This document shows, piece after piece, positions 43,851 through 53,796 of a stretch of DNA of 64,000 bases (within the stretch, counting starts at the first letter, position 1; each line of letters opens with the position of its first letter). The notes under the pieces were generated by a model. It was not told where the DNA came from and did not search any database. It worked only from the letters and a program-made list of their open reading frames with translations. The stretch lies in contig NC_064831.1 of NCBI RefSeq assembly GCF_024166365.1, positions 54,065,768-54,129,767 on the forward strand, read 5' to 3'. The DNA comes from Elephas maximus indicus. Taxonomy: Eukaryota; Chordata; Mammalia; Proboscidea; Elephantidae. The position numbers and the translations under genes were made by a program.

Positions 43851-44114
43851 TTGTTGTGTGCCCGCTGAGCCAATTCCAACTCATAGTGACCCTATATGAC
43901 AGAGTAGAACTGCCCCATAGGTTTTCCCAGGCTGTAATCCTGGACCAGGTCCTACAGTGTGGCTTTGAGTCGGAATTGACTCCACGGCACATAAAAACAT
44001 TTACAGGAACCGATCGACAAGTCTTTTGTCCTGTGGAGCCACTGGCTGGGTTTGAACCACCAACCATTCGGTTAACAGCCAGGCATTTGACCACTGCACC
44101 AGCAGGGCTCCTTA
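43851..44114 (-). mobile_element. AfroSINE (long-body form) with nested SINE tail
   Basis: Minus-strand SINE from TGTTGTTGTGTGCCCGCTGA to head TGCACCAGCAGGGCTCC. It is interrupted at about 43957-44003 by a plus-strand headless tail. Confidence 0.85.
43957..44003 (+). mobile_element. Tail-only AfroSINE inside another SINE
   Basis: GGCTTTGAGTCGGAATTGAC followed by TCCACGGCACATAAAAACA is a SINE 3' end in opposite orientation to its host. Confidence 0.7.
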
Positions 44115-44119
44115 GCGGC

Positions 44120-45205
44120 TGGGCTAGGCAAATTCTAAAAGGCTAACCCTGCAATTATGATTAGAAACTTGAGGCTGGGTTTGTCAAAACCATTCACTGC
44201 TCTTCTTCCTAGCAGGAGGGAAGCCCTCGCACCCCTGCCACGCTTTACTTTCTAGGAGTTCCCAGTAAGCCCCCCCGTTCTAGAACATTCCAGGTTGACT
44301 TATGTTACCAGTCACAGCCATGAGCCCCCCAGGGGCCCTGCAGCCACCTTCCAGAGGCTGGAATGAGCGGCAAAGGTAGGTCTATCTGAGAACTGGGGAG
44401 GCCCAGGAGCTAAAGGTCAACTTCTTGTCAACAAGCCACTTCCTCTTACAGGTCCACTCCATTTCTGTCAGAAGCTTTTCTGAAACTGGTTTGCCTTTCT
44501 GTCCCATGGGATCACTTTCCCTGGATCCATCCACTAGATGAAGGCACTTGGCGCACTCTCTCATGCAATGTACTTATAACTCACTGCTGACAAAAAGAAT
44601 GGATGCCTCCCTTTCTCCTCAGGACCTTTTTTTCCATCATGGTTTATATCCTCCCCTCCTTTCTTGGCTCATTTCCTCAGCTCAGATCCCTCACTCACTT
44701 TCCAAAACTTCTCTCCCTCTCCTTCCATCTCTTCCCATATACTTTCTAAACCTCAGTGCCTCATCCTGGCCCTTTTTATTTCTGACTCTTAAGGTCTTCT
44801 TCTTGGGTTGATGGTCAGCAACACCATTCTCTCCACCTGGAAAGTAGGGCCCAGATTTCTGTGTCATTAAGGTTCCCTTGCCATATCTACTCAAGGGTCC
44901 CGTAATACATGTCTGTTTTCTCTTGCTTCTCCCAGTGGTTCCTTCTTTGCCCTTTTCCACATCTTTAAAAGCTTTCTGCCCCTGTTTTGGCCATAGTTGG
45001 CAGGGGTCGTGCTGGCAGTGGCAGAGTGAGTACAAGCATTACGTGTGATATCTGGGCCAGTTTTGGGGTGCTGAGCACCTTTAAGGAAGGATACAGAAGG
45101 CAGGAACCTTGCAGTCCAGAGGGGGTGGTTCAGTAAGACCTGCCCACTCAGCACCCCAGCCCTGGGTACTCCCCCACATCACAGGTACCTGGGTTGAAGG
45201 AAATC
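44120..45205. other. Region downstream of DAPK2, no recognised feature
   Basis: Contains pyrimidine-rich stretches (44640-44790). On the minus strand an AATAAA is present at 44780-44775, a possible distal polyadenylation signal for DAPK2. No exon is recognised. Confidence 0.4.
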
Positions 45206-45232
45206 AAAAGCCAAGCAACAGGTAAACAGAAG

Positions 45233-45238
45233 TTTAAT
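45233..45238 (-). promoter_or_regulatory. DAPK2: Putative DAPK2 polyadenylation signal ATTAAA
   Basis: ATTAAA on the minus strand about 0.9 kb beyond the stop codon, in a T-rich context. It is the first AATAAA/ATTAAA hexamer I see downstream of the stop. Confidence 0.5.
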
Positions 45239-45779
45239 AAAAATGAAAAAACAAACAACAACAATACAACACAATGGGCTTGCAATTGGCTGCTGTAGAA
45301 GGTCTGATATGTTGGTCCACCTGACTCCCTGACTACATGTGGGTTCTGGGAGGTCACAGGATTGGTCCCTCATACCCCAAGGTTCACTTCACTCACTTGC
45401 CCTGTTCCCATGCAGGCAGCCTCTGTCCTCCTGGTGCTGCTTTTGACCTGGCTGGTTCTGATCTTCCTTGCTCTGTGAGGAAAGCTTCCTGAGCCTGACC
45501 TCATCCTACACACCTCACCCTCCCAGGGCTTCTCCCTGGCCCCTCAGAATGCCAGCCAAGCTCCACCCACAGGAATAAAATGAAATCTCCCACCTTCAGT
45601 TAGAAGATGGGGATCACTGGACCAGAGTTCCCCTCTCATCCGACACTTCTCTACCATTAGCCCTGCCCAGCTCAGCAGCCTGGCTTTCAGGAAGACAAGG
45701 AGGGCTTTTAAAGAGCCAACCTGGGACTCACCTCTGTCCAGGCTCCCAGGTGATGCTGTAACACACTCACGCCCCCACA

Positions 45780-45780
45780 T

Positions 45781-45812
<32 letters not shown>
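45780..45812 (+). repeat. (CA)n microsatellite
   Basis: About 15 CA units inside the putative DAPK2 3' UTR, so the transcript would carry (UG)n. Confidence 0.95.
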
Positions 45813-45816
<4 letters not shown>

Positions 45817-46143
45817 CCAGGTATGAATGATGTTTGTTTACATAGTTTGCTGAAGTCCACACCCCCACCCCAGGTCCTGAGGTTGGCAGACAGGTAAAAG
45901 CCTGTTTTGTGGAGAATTAAGAGCTTCAGGAAGGCTGGAGCCTTCTCTGTAGGAGACAGTCACAGCTCCCAGGGTCTCCCGGCTCCCCTGCAAACTCTTC
46001 TGAGTGCTGCTGGCCCTTCTCTCTTGCAAAGCGCTCAGGGATGCAGAATGCCTGGATGCTGGTGATGGTCTGGGTCCAACGGTCTGTGCAGAAGGGAGCC
46101 CCTCTGGGCCTGGGCCTCCCGGGCGGCACTGCCACCAGGCCAG

Positions 46144-46224
46144 CTAAGAGGTGCTACTCCTTCTCCGGGGGTGGAGGGCTTTCCTCCTGGCAATGTCCTC
46201 CTCCGCGTCACTCTCACAATTCCT
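46144..46224 (-). CDS. DAPK2: DAPK2 last coding exon
   Basis: Reading minus, a CATTTTCAG acceptor is followed by AGG (Arg) and 26 codons in phase 0 to TAG at 46146-46144. The product begins RNCESDAEEDIARRKALHPR and ends RRRSSTS. This is the C-terminal tail of death-associated protein kinase 2, a Ca2+/calmodulin-regulated Ser/Thr kinase of apoptosis and autophagy signalling. In the human protein the penultimate Thr (Thr369) of this RRRSSTS end is a 14-3-3 docking site when phosphorylated; it is preserved here. From memory human has Thr where this copy has Ala in SDAEED. It is joined to the upstream exon across a 9.7-kb intron holding the full-length L1. Confidence 0.93.
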   Translation of the reverse strand, partial: RNCESDAEEDIARRKALHPRRRSSTS

Positions 46225-46905
46225 CTGAAAATGAAAAAAGAGGCCCAGGGCAGGGCGTCATGAGATGCCAGGAGTGGGTCAAGCTGGGCACCCTGGGGTG
46301 CTACCCCTGAGTCAGGGACCTGGGAGCCAGGGAGGTGAATATTGAAAGGAAGCCTAGGGCTGCTGCCCAGAGACCAGTGTGGGGGCCAGAAGGAACAGAG
46401 GGCCCTGAAAGGCAGCCAGGCTGACCCGAGGCCGCCTTCAAGGAGGAAGGAAAGCAGGGAAGGCATCCGAGGGGAATGAGGGTCCAGGACAGACCACATT
46501 TTAATACCAGTGAAAGCTGTATTGGAGCCCTTTCTGGCTGCCACATGATCAAGACCACTTGCAGACGTGATCTGTGGGCTGAACTCAGCCTAGAGAGACT
46601 GGGAGCTGGGGAGTGAGCCACAGGGCTCCCCAAGATCTGACGGCCACCACTCCACACACCCTCTTTCTTAGCCGACTTAGGCTTCACCTTCAGCAGAGCT
46701 TCGTCACACATTTCTTCCAGGGAAATTGTTTCTGAGTTGAATTTTTATGAAGGAGAAAAGTAAAGTGCTGTTCTTCAGCAGGTACTTGGCTAAACCAGAG
46801 CTGAGGCAGCCACCCTGGAGGTTCTACTGCCTTTTCATTCAGGCCAAACCGATGTAGCCTAATTATCAAAGTTATTAAAATAAACGCTAATCCAGAAAGC
46901 CTTAA

Positions 46906-47105
46906 AAACCTGTTGCTGTCAAGTCCATTCTGACTCCTGGTGACCCCATGTGTTATAAAGTAGAACTGCTCCATAGGGTTTTCTTGGCTGTAATTTTTAC
47001 AAAAGCAGATGGCCAGGCCTTTCTTCTGCAGTGCAATCAGGTGGGTTTGAACCATCAACCTTTAGGTTAGTAGTCAGGTGCAAACATTTGTGCCACCCAG
47101 GGAGC
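46906..47105 (-). mobile_element. AfroSINE with perfect 14-bp target duplication
   Basis: CCAGAAAGCCTTAA flanks it at 46892-46905 and 47106-47119. It is a long-body copy in the same orientation as DAPK2 and lies 41 bp from the L1 start. Confidence 0.94.
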
Positions 47106-47128
47106 CCAGAAAGCCTTAAGCAAGTCAG

Positions 47129-47145
47129 AAAAAAGCCATTGTCAG
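47129..47145 (+). repeat. L1 target-site duplication, left copy
   Basis: AAAAAAGCCATTGTCAG, identical to 53780-53796. It follows TCAG on the top strand, consistent with nicking of a T-rich bottom strand by L1 endonuclease. Confidence 0.93.
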
Positions 47146-47447
47146 GAAGGCGGGGCCAACATGGCGGACTAGGTGGACGCTACCGCGGATCCCTCTTGCA
47201 ACAAAGACTCGGAAAAACAAGGGAATCGATCACGTACATAACAATCTACGAACTCTGAACAACAAGCACAGACTTAGAGACGGAAAACGAACAAATACGG
47301 GCAGACAGCGACCGTTTTCAGAACTAGGAGCCAGCGTACCAGGCGGCTCCATTAACATCCGAATACCCGGAGCCAGAGGGAGAATTCAGATAGGGATCTG
47401 ACTGCATTTTTTTTAGCTGATTACCTGGAAAATCTAGTTTCCCAGTG
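47146..47447 (+). promoter_or_regulatory. L1 5' UTR / internal promoter
   Basis: The first 20 bases include a CCAACATGGCGG match to the YY1 site that positions transcription start in other mammalian L1s. The region is only about 300 bp and shows no monomer repeats. Transcription from it would run antisense to DAPK2. Confidence 0.75.
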
Positions 47448-48464
47448 ATGGCTCGGAGACAGCAGTCCATATCAAACCACATAAAGAAACAGACCATGAC
47501 AGCTTCTCCAACCCCCCAAACAAAAGAATCAAAATCTTTCCCAAATGAAGATACAATCCTGGAATTATCAGATACAGAATATAAAAAACTAATTTACAGA
47601 ATGCTTAAAGATATCACAAATGAAATTAGGATAAATGCAGAAAAAGCCAAGGAACACACTGATAAAACTGTTGAAGAACTCAAAAAGATTATTCAAGAAC
47701 ATAGTGGAAAAATTAACAAGTTGCAAGAATCCATAGAGAGACAGCATGTAGAAATCCAAAAGATTAACAATAAAATTACAGAATTTGACAACGCAATAGA
47801 AAGTCAGAGGAGCAGACTCGAGCAATTAGAATGTAGACTGGGACTTCTGGAGGACCAGGGAAACAACACCAACATAGCTGAAAAAAAATCAGATAAAAGA
47901 ATTAAAAAAAATGAAGAAACCCTAAGAATCATGTGGGACTCTATCAAGAAGGATAACTTGCGAGTGATTGGAGTCCCAGAACAGGGAGGGGGGACAGAAA
48001 ACACAGAGAAAATAGTTGAAGAACTCCTGACACAAAACTTCCCTGACATCATGAAAGACGAAAGGATATCTATCCAAGATGCTCATCGAACCCCATTTAA
48101 GATTGATCCAAAAAGAAAAACACCAAGACATATCATCATCAAACTTGCCAAAACCAAAGACAAACAGAAAATTTTAAAAGCAGCCAGGGAGAAAAGAAAG
48201 GTTTCCTTCAAGGGAGAATCAATAAGAATAAGTTCAGATTACTCAGCAGAAACCATGCAGGCAAGAAGGGAATGGGACGACATATACAGAGCACTGAACG
48301 AGAAAAACTGCCAACCAAGGATCATATATCCAGCAAAACTCTCTCTGAAATATGAAGGAGAAATTAAGATATTTACAGATACACACAAGTTTAGAGAATT
48401 TGCAAAAACTAAACCAAGACTGCAAGAAATGCTAAAGGAGATTGTTTGGCCAGATGAACAATAA
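47448..48464 (+). CDS. L1 ORF1 protein (intact)
   Basis: A 338-residue RNA-binding chaperone that packages L1 RNA as a trimer. I start at ATG 47448 (MARRQQS) rather than the GTG three bases upstream. A heptad-rich coiled coil occupies about residues 40-155. An RRM-like core begins at about 170 with NLRVIGVPE. The C-terminal domain carries REKRK (about 247-251), ARREW (about 272-276) and YPAKLSL (about 294-300), the counterparts of conserved L1 motifs. It ends VWPDEQ and TAA. No frameshift or internal stop is present, and the length equals that of human ORF1p. Confidence 0.95.
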   Translation: MARRQQSISNHIKKQTMTASPTPQTKESKSFPNEDTILELSDTEYKKLIYRMLKDITNEIRINAEKAKEHTDKTVEELKKIIQEHSGKINKLQESIERQHVEIQKINNKITEFDNAIESQRSRLEQLECRLGLLEDQGNNTNIAEKKSDKRIKKNEETLRIMWDSIKKDNLRVIGVPEQGGGTENTEKIVEELLTQNFPDIMKDERISIQDAHRTPFKIDPKRKTPRHIIIKLAKTKDKQKILKAAREKRKVSFKGESIRISSDYSAETMQARREWDDIYRALNEKNCQPRIIYPAKLSLKYEGEIKIFTDTHKFREFAKTKPRLQEMLKEIVWPDEQ

Positions 48465-48949
48465 TATCAGGTACCAGCACAATACAAGGTCACAAAACAG
48501 AACGTCCTGATATCAACGCAACTCAAACAGGGAAAGCACAAAAACAAACAAATTAAGACTAATTCTTAAAAATAAATAAATAAATAAACAAAATAATACA
48601 CACAACAGGAAATCATGGAAATCAATAGATAAACGATCAAAATAATCAAAAAGAGGGACTAAATATAGGAGGCATTGAACTGCCAGATGGAGAGTGATAC
48701 AAGGCGAAATAGAAGGATACAAGTTAGGTTTTTACTTAGAAAAATAGGGGTAAATAAAAAGGTAACCACAAAAAGGAATATCAATTCCATAACTCAAGAA
48801 AAAAGCCAAGAAAAACGTAACGACTCAATAAACACAAAGTTAAACATTATGAAAATGAGGATCTCACAAGCTACTAAGAAAAACGTCTCAGCACAAAAAA
48901 GCATGTGGAAAAATGAAATGGCCAACAACACACATGAAAAGGCATCAAA
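48465..48949 (+). other. Long L1 inter-ORF spacer (485 bp)
   Basis: A-rich, with AAATAAATAAATAAATAAAC near 48570. Human L1 has about 60 bp here, so this spacer is unusually long. It contains a small open frame that abuts ORF2. Confidence 0.85.
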
Positions 48950-48953
48950 ATGA
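48687..48953 (+). CDS. Small ORF in the L1 spacer, overlapping ORF2 start
   Basis: From ATG 48687 ([10 protein letters not shown]) it encodes 88 residues, strongly basic and rich in Lys, Asn and Arg, ending HEKASK. Its TGA overlaps the ORF2 ATG as ATGA at 48950-48953. I recognise no domain. It could be a chance frame in A-rich DNA, a remnant of an older ORF1/ORF2 junction, or a short leader that delivers ribosomes to ORF2 by stop-start coupling. Comparison of other full-length copies is needed to tell. Confidence 0.35.
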   Translation: MESDTRRNRRIQVRFLLRKIGVNKKVTTKRNINSITQEKSQEKRNDSINTKLNIMKMRISQATKKNVSAQKSMWKNEMANNTHEKASK

Positions 48954-51900
48954 CAGCACTAAAAACTTACTTATCTATAATTACGCTGAATGTAAATGGA
49001 CTAAATGCACCAATAAAGAGACAGAGAGTCACGGACTGGATAAAAAAACACGATCCATCTATATGCTGCCTACAAGAGACACACCTTAGACTTAGAGACA
49101 CAAACAAACTAAAACTCAAAGGATGGAAAAAAATATATCAAGCAAACAATAAGCAAAAAAGAAGAGGAGTAGCAATATTAATTTCTGACAAAATAGACTT
49201 TAGACTTAAATCCACCACAAAGGATAAAGGAGGACACTACATAATGATAAAAGGGACAATTGATCAGGAAGATATAACCATATTAAATATTTATGCACCC
49301 AATGACAGGGCTGCAAGATACATAAATCAAATTTTAACAGAACTGAAAAGTGAGATAGACACCTCCACAATTATAGTAGGAGACTTCAACACACCACTAT
49401 CGGAGAAGGACAGGACATCCAGTAAGAAGCTCAACAGAGACACGGAAGATCTAATTACAACAATCAACCAACTTGACCTCATTGACTTATACAGAACTCT
49501 CCACCCAACTGCCACAAAGTATACTTTTTTTTCTAGCGCACATGGAACATTCTCTAGAATAGACCACATATTAGGTCATAAAACAAACCTTTGCAGAATC
49601 CAAAACATCGAAATATTACAAAGCATCTTCTCAGACCACAAGGCAATGAAGCTAGAAATCAATAACAGAAAAACGAGGGAAAAGAAATCAAATACTTGGA
49701 AAATGAACAATACCCTCCTGAAAAAAGACTGGGTTATAGAAGACATCAAGGAGGGAATAAGAAAATTCATAGACTGCAACGAGAATGAAAACACTTCCTA
49801 TCAAAACCTCTGGGACACAGCAAAAGCAGTGCTCAGAGGCCAATTTATATCGATAAATGCACACATACAAAAAGAAGAAAGAGCCAAAATCAGAGAACTG
49901 TCCCGACAACTTGAACAAATAGAAAGTGAGCAACAAAAGAACCCATCAGGCACCAGAAGAAAACAAATAATACAAATTAGAGCTGAACTAAATGAATTAG
50001 AGAACAGAAAAACAATTGAAAGAATTAACAAAGCCAAAAGCTGGTTCTTTGAAAAAATTAACAAAATTGATAAACCATTGGCTAGACTGACTAAAGAAAT
50101 ACAGGAAAGGAAACAAATAACCCGAATAAGAAACGAGAAGGACCACATCACAACAGAACCAAATGAAATTAAAAGAATCATTTCAGATTACTACGTAAAA
50201 TTGTACTCTAACAAATTTGAAAACCTAGAAGAAATGGATAAATTCCTGGAACAATACTACCTACCTAAACTAACACATTCAGAAGTAGAACAACTAAATA
50301 GACCCGTAACAAAAAAAGAGATTGAAACGGTAATCAAAAAACTTCCAACAAAAAAAATTCCTGGCCCAGACGGCTTCACTGCAGAGTTCTACCAAACCTT
50401 CAGAGAAGAGTTAACACCACTACTATTGAAGGTATTTCAAACCATAGAAAAAGACGGAATACTACCCAACTCATTCTATGAAGCTACCATCTCCCTGATA
50501 CCAAAACCAGGTAAAGACATTACAAAAAAAGAAAATTATAGACCTATATCCCTCATGAACATAGATGCAAAAATCCTCAACAAAATTCTAGCCAATAGAA
50601 TCCAACAACACATCAAAAAAATAATTCACCCTGATCAAGTGGGATTTATACCAGGTATGCAAGGCTGGTTTAATATCAGAAAAACCATTAATGTAATCCA
50701 TCACATAAATAAAACAAAAGATAAAAACCACATGATCTTATCAATAGATGCAGAAAAGGCATGTGACAAAGTCCAACACCCATTTATGATAAAAACTCTT
50801 ACCAAAATAGGAATTGAAGGAAAATTCCTCGACATAATAAAGGGCATCTATATAGAGAAATGCAAAGCCAACAGCCAATATCACTCTAAATGGAGAGAAC
50901 CTGAAAGCATTTCCCTTGAGAACGGGAACCAGACAAGGATGCCCTTTATCACCACTCTTATTCAACATCGTACTTGAAGTCCTAGCCAGAGCAATTAGGC
51001 TAGACAAAGAAATAAAGGGTATCCAGATTGGTAAGGAGGAAGTAAAGCTATCACTATTTGCAGATGACATGGTCGTATACATGGAAAACCCTAAGGAATC
51101 CTCCAGAAAACTACTGAAACTAATAGAAGAGTTTGGAAGAGTCTCAGGCTATAAAATAAACATACAAAAATCACTTGGATTCCTCTACATCAACAAAAAG
51201 AACACCGAAGAGGAAATAACCAAATCAATACCATTCACAGTAGCCCCCAAGAAGATAAAATACTTAGGAATAAATCTTACCAAGGATGTAAAAGACCTAT
51301 ACAAAGAAAACTATAAAACTCTGCTACAAGAAATTCAAAAGGACATGCTTAAGTGGAAAAACATACCCTGCTCATGGATAGGAAGACTTAACATAGTAAA
51401 AATGTCTATTCTACCAAAAGCCATCTATACATATAACGCACTTCCAATCCAAATACCAATGTCATACTTTAAGGGGATAGAGAAACAAATCACCAACTTC
51501 ATATGGAAGGGAAAGAAGCCTCGGATAAGCAAAACATTACTGAAAAAGAAGAAGGAAGTGGGAGGCCTCACTCTACCTGATTTCAGAACCTATTATACAG
51601 CTACAATAGTCAAAACAGCCTGGTACTGGTACAACAACAGGCACATAGACCAATGGAACAGAATTGAGAACCCAGATATAAATCCATCCACATATGAGCA
51701 GCTGATATTTGACAAAGGACCAGTGTCAGTCAATTGGGGAAATGATAGTCTTTTTAACAAATGGTGCTGGCATACCTGGATATCCATTTGCAAAAGAATG
51801 AAACAGGACCCATACCTCACACCATGCACAAAAACTAACTCCAAGTGGATCAAAGACCTAAACATAAAGACTAAAACGATAAAGATCATGGAAGAAAAAA

Positions 51901-52775
51901 TAGGATCAACCCTAGGAGCCCTAATACAGGGCATAAACAGAATACAAAACATTACCAAAAATGATGAAGAGAAACCCGATAACTGGGAGCTCCTAAAAAT
52001 CAAACACCTATGCTCATCTAAAGACTTCACCAAAAGAGTAAAAAGACCACCTACAGACTGGGAAAGAATATTCAGCTATGACATCTCAGACCAGCGCCTG
52101 ATCTCTAAAATCTACATGATTCTGTCAAAACTCAACCACAAAAAGACAAACAACCCAATCAAGAAGTGGGCAAAGGATATGAACACACATTTCACTAAAG
52201 AAGATATTCAGGCAGCCAACAGATACATGAGAAAATGCTCTCGATCATTAGCCATTAGAGAAACGCAAATTAAAACTACGATGAGATTCCATCTCACACC
52301 AACTAGACTGGCATTAATCCAAAAAACACAAAATAATAAATGTTGGAGAGGCTGCGGAGAGATTGGAACACTCATACACTGCTGATGGGATTGTAAAATG
52401 GTACAACCACTTTGGAAATCTATCTGGCGTTATCTTAAACAGTTAGAAATAGAACTACCATACGACCCAGAAATCCCACTCCTCGGAATATACCCTAGAG
52501 ATACAAGAGCCTTCACACAAACAGATATATGCACACCCATGTTTATTGCAGCTCTGTTTACAATAGCAAAAAGTTGGAAGCAACCAAGATGTCCATCAAC
52601 GGATGAATGGGTAAATAAATTGTGGTATATTCACACAATGGAATACTACGCATCGATAAAGAACAGTGACGAATCTCTGAAACATTTCATAACATGCAGG
52701 AATCTGGAAGGCATTATGCTGAGCGAAATGAGTCAGTTGCAAAAGGACAAATATTGTATAAGACCACTATTATAA
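48950..52775 (+). pseudogene. L1 ORF2 (endonuclease / reverse transcriptase), two lesions
   Basis: Spans 1,274 codons if the shift is ignored, close to the human 1,275. An APE-type endonuclease is seen at LNVNG (about residue 13), QETH (42), GDFN (144), RIDHI (203) and SDH (228), all intact. The reverse transcriptase has [10 protein letters not shown] (about 472), [22 protein letters not shown] (about 529; quoted in part), [10 protein letters not shown] with the first catalytic Asp at 600, then FADDM at 51057-51071 in the second frame. A net +1 shift at 50861-50867 (extra TGCAAAG after GAGAAA) lies between them. A TGA at 52383-52385 replaces Trp within the C-terminal C-x3-C-x7-H-x4-C motif, removing the last Cys and 130 residues. 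A Phe-to-Cys change follows the catalytic Asp (SIDAEKAC). Confidence 0.95.
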
Positions 52776-52830
52776 GATCTTGAGAAATAGAAAAAACGGA
52801 GAAGAACACATACTTTTGTGGTTACAAAGT

Positions 52831-52856
52831 GGGGAGGGAGGGAGGAAGGGAGAGGG
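52831..52856 (+). repeat. G-rich polypurine tract (G-quadruplex candidate)
   Basis: GGGGAGGGAGGGAGGAAGGG and one further GGG provide at least four G-runs with short loops. Such tracts are a recurrent feature of mammalian L1 3' UTRs. Confidence 0.85.
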
Positions 52857-53757
52857 CTTTTTATTGATCAATCTGTAGATAAGAACTGCTTTAGGTGAAG
52901 GGAAAGACAACACTCAATACAAGGAAGGTCAGCCTAATTGGACTGGACTAAAAGCAAAGAGGTTTCCGGGATAAAATGAAAGCTTCAAAGGTCAGCGAAG
53001 CAGGGGCTGGGGTCTGGGGAACATGGTTTGAGGGGACTTCTAAGTCAATGGGCAAAATAATTCTATTATGAAAACATTCTGCATCCCACTTTGAATTGTG
53101 GCGCCTGGGGTCCTAAATGCCAACAAGTGGCCATCTAAGATACATCAGTTGGTCTCAACCCACCTGGAGCAAAGGCAAAGGAAGAACACCGAGGTCACAC
53201 GACAACTAAGAACCCAAGAGACAGAAAGGGCCACATGATCCAGAGACCTACATTATCCTGAGACCAGAAGAACTAGTTGGTGCCCGGCCACAATCGATGT
53301 CTGCCCTGTCAGGGAGCACAACAGACAACTCCTGAGGGAGCAGGAGACCAATGGGATACAGACCCCAAATTCTCATGAAAAGACCATACCTAATGGTATG
53401 ATTGCGACTAGAGGAATCCCAGAGACAATGCTCCCCAGAACTTCTGATGGCACAGGACAGGAACCATCCCCGAAGACAAATCATCAGGCATGAAAAGGAC
53501 TGGTCAGTGGGGGGGAGAGAGATGCCGATGAAGAGTGAGCTAATTAAATCAGGTGGACACTGGAGAGTGTGTTGGCAACTCTTGACTGGAGGGGGGATGG
53601 GAAGATAGAGAGAGAGGGAAGATGGCAAAATTGGCACGAAACGAGAGACTGTAAGGGCTGACTCAATAGGGGGAGAGCAAGTGGGAGAAGGGAGTAAGAT
53701 GTGTGTAAACCTACATGTGACAGACTGATTGGAATTGTAAATGTTCACTTGAAGCTT

Positions 53758-53763
53758 AATAAA
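53758..53763 (+). promoter_or_regulatory. L1 polyadenylation signal AATAAA
   Basis: AATAAA is followed after a further AATTAATTAT by the 12-base A tail and the right target duplication. Confidence 0.85.
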
Positions 53764-53779
53764 AATTAATTATAAAAAA

Positions 53780-53796
53780 AAAAAAGCCATTGTCAG
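53780..53796 (+). repeat. L1 target-site duplication, right copy
   Basis: AAAAAAGCCATTGTCAG; its leading A bases cannot be separated from the poly-A tail. Confidence 0.92.

Larger units (their letters stand above)
45215..46143 (-). other. DAPK2: DAPK2 3' untranslated region (putative end)
   Basis: Follows the DAPK2 TAG stop on the minus strand. The end is inferred from an ATTAAA signal at 45238-45233 in the context TTTTTATTAAACTTCTGTTT, followed by T/G-rich sequence. It includes a (TG)n microsatellite. A 69-codon open frame at 46135-45926 lies wholly within this UTR and has no recognised motif. The 3' end could instead be distal, near 44775. Confidence 0.6.
47146..53785 (+). mobile_element. 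Full-length L1 retrotransposon
   Basis: A complete 6.6-kb LINE-1. It begins GAAGGCGGGGCCAACATGGC, the expected L1 5' terminus with a YY1-type CCAACATGGCGG site, and ends with AATAAA and a 12-base A tail. A perfect 17-bp target duplication brackets it, so it is not 5'-truncated and is fairly young. Layout: 5' UTR (about 300 bp, short compared with human L1), ORF1 47448-48464, a long spacer, ORF2 48950-52775, and a 3' UTR of about 1 kb with a G-rich polypurine tract. ORF1 is intact and ORF2 carries two lesions, so the copy should not be autonomous. It lies antisense in the last DAPK2 intron. Confidence 0.97.
52776..53785 (+). other. L1 3' UTR
   Basis: About 1 kb. It includes the polypurine tract, the GCATCCCACTTTGAATTGTG and GGCCATCTAAGATACATCAG modules shared with all the truncated L1 copies in the window, and AATAAA at 53758-53763 just before the A tail. 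Its minus strand is open for 166 codons (53748-53248). Confidence 0.92.

Noticed and set aside
45926..46544. Open frames overlapping the DAPK2 last exon and UTR (69-169 codons)
   Set aside because: They are in other frames or extend past the acceptor into the intron. The phase-0 reading with clear splice sites and TAG explains the locus.
47589..50181. Minus-strand open frames inside L1 ORF1/ORF2
   Set aside because: Hydrophobic shadow frames of A-rich coding sequence; no independent support.
50916..52385. Separate 489-codon gene
   Set aside because: It is the second part of L1 ORF2 after the frameshift. The apparent start is a TTG within coding sequence.
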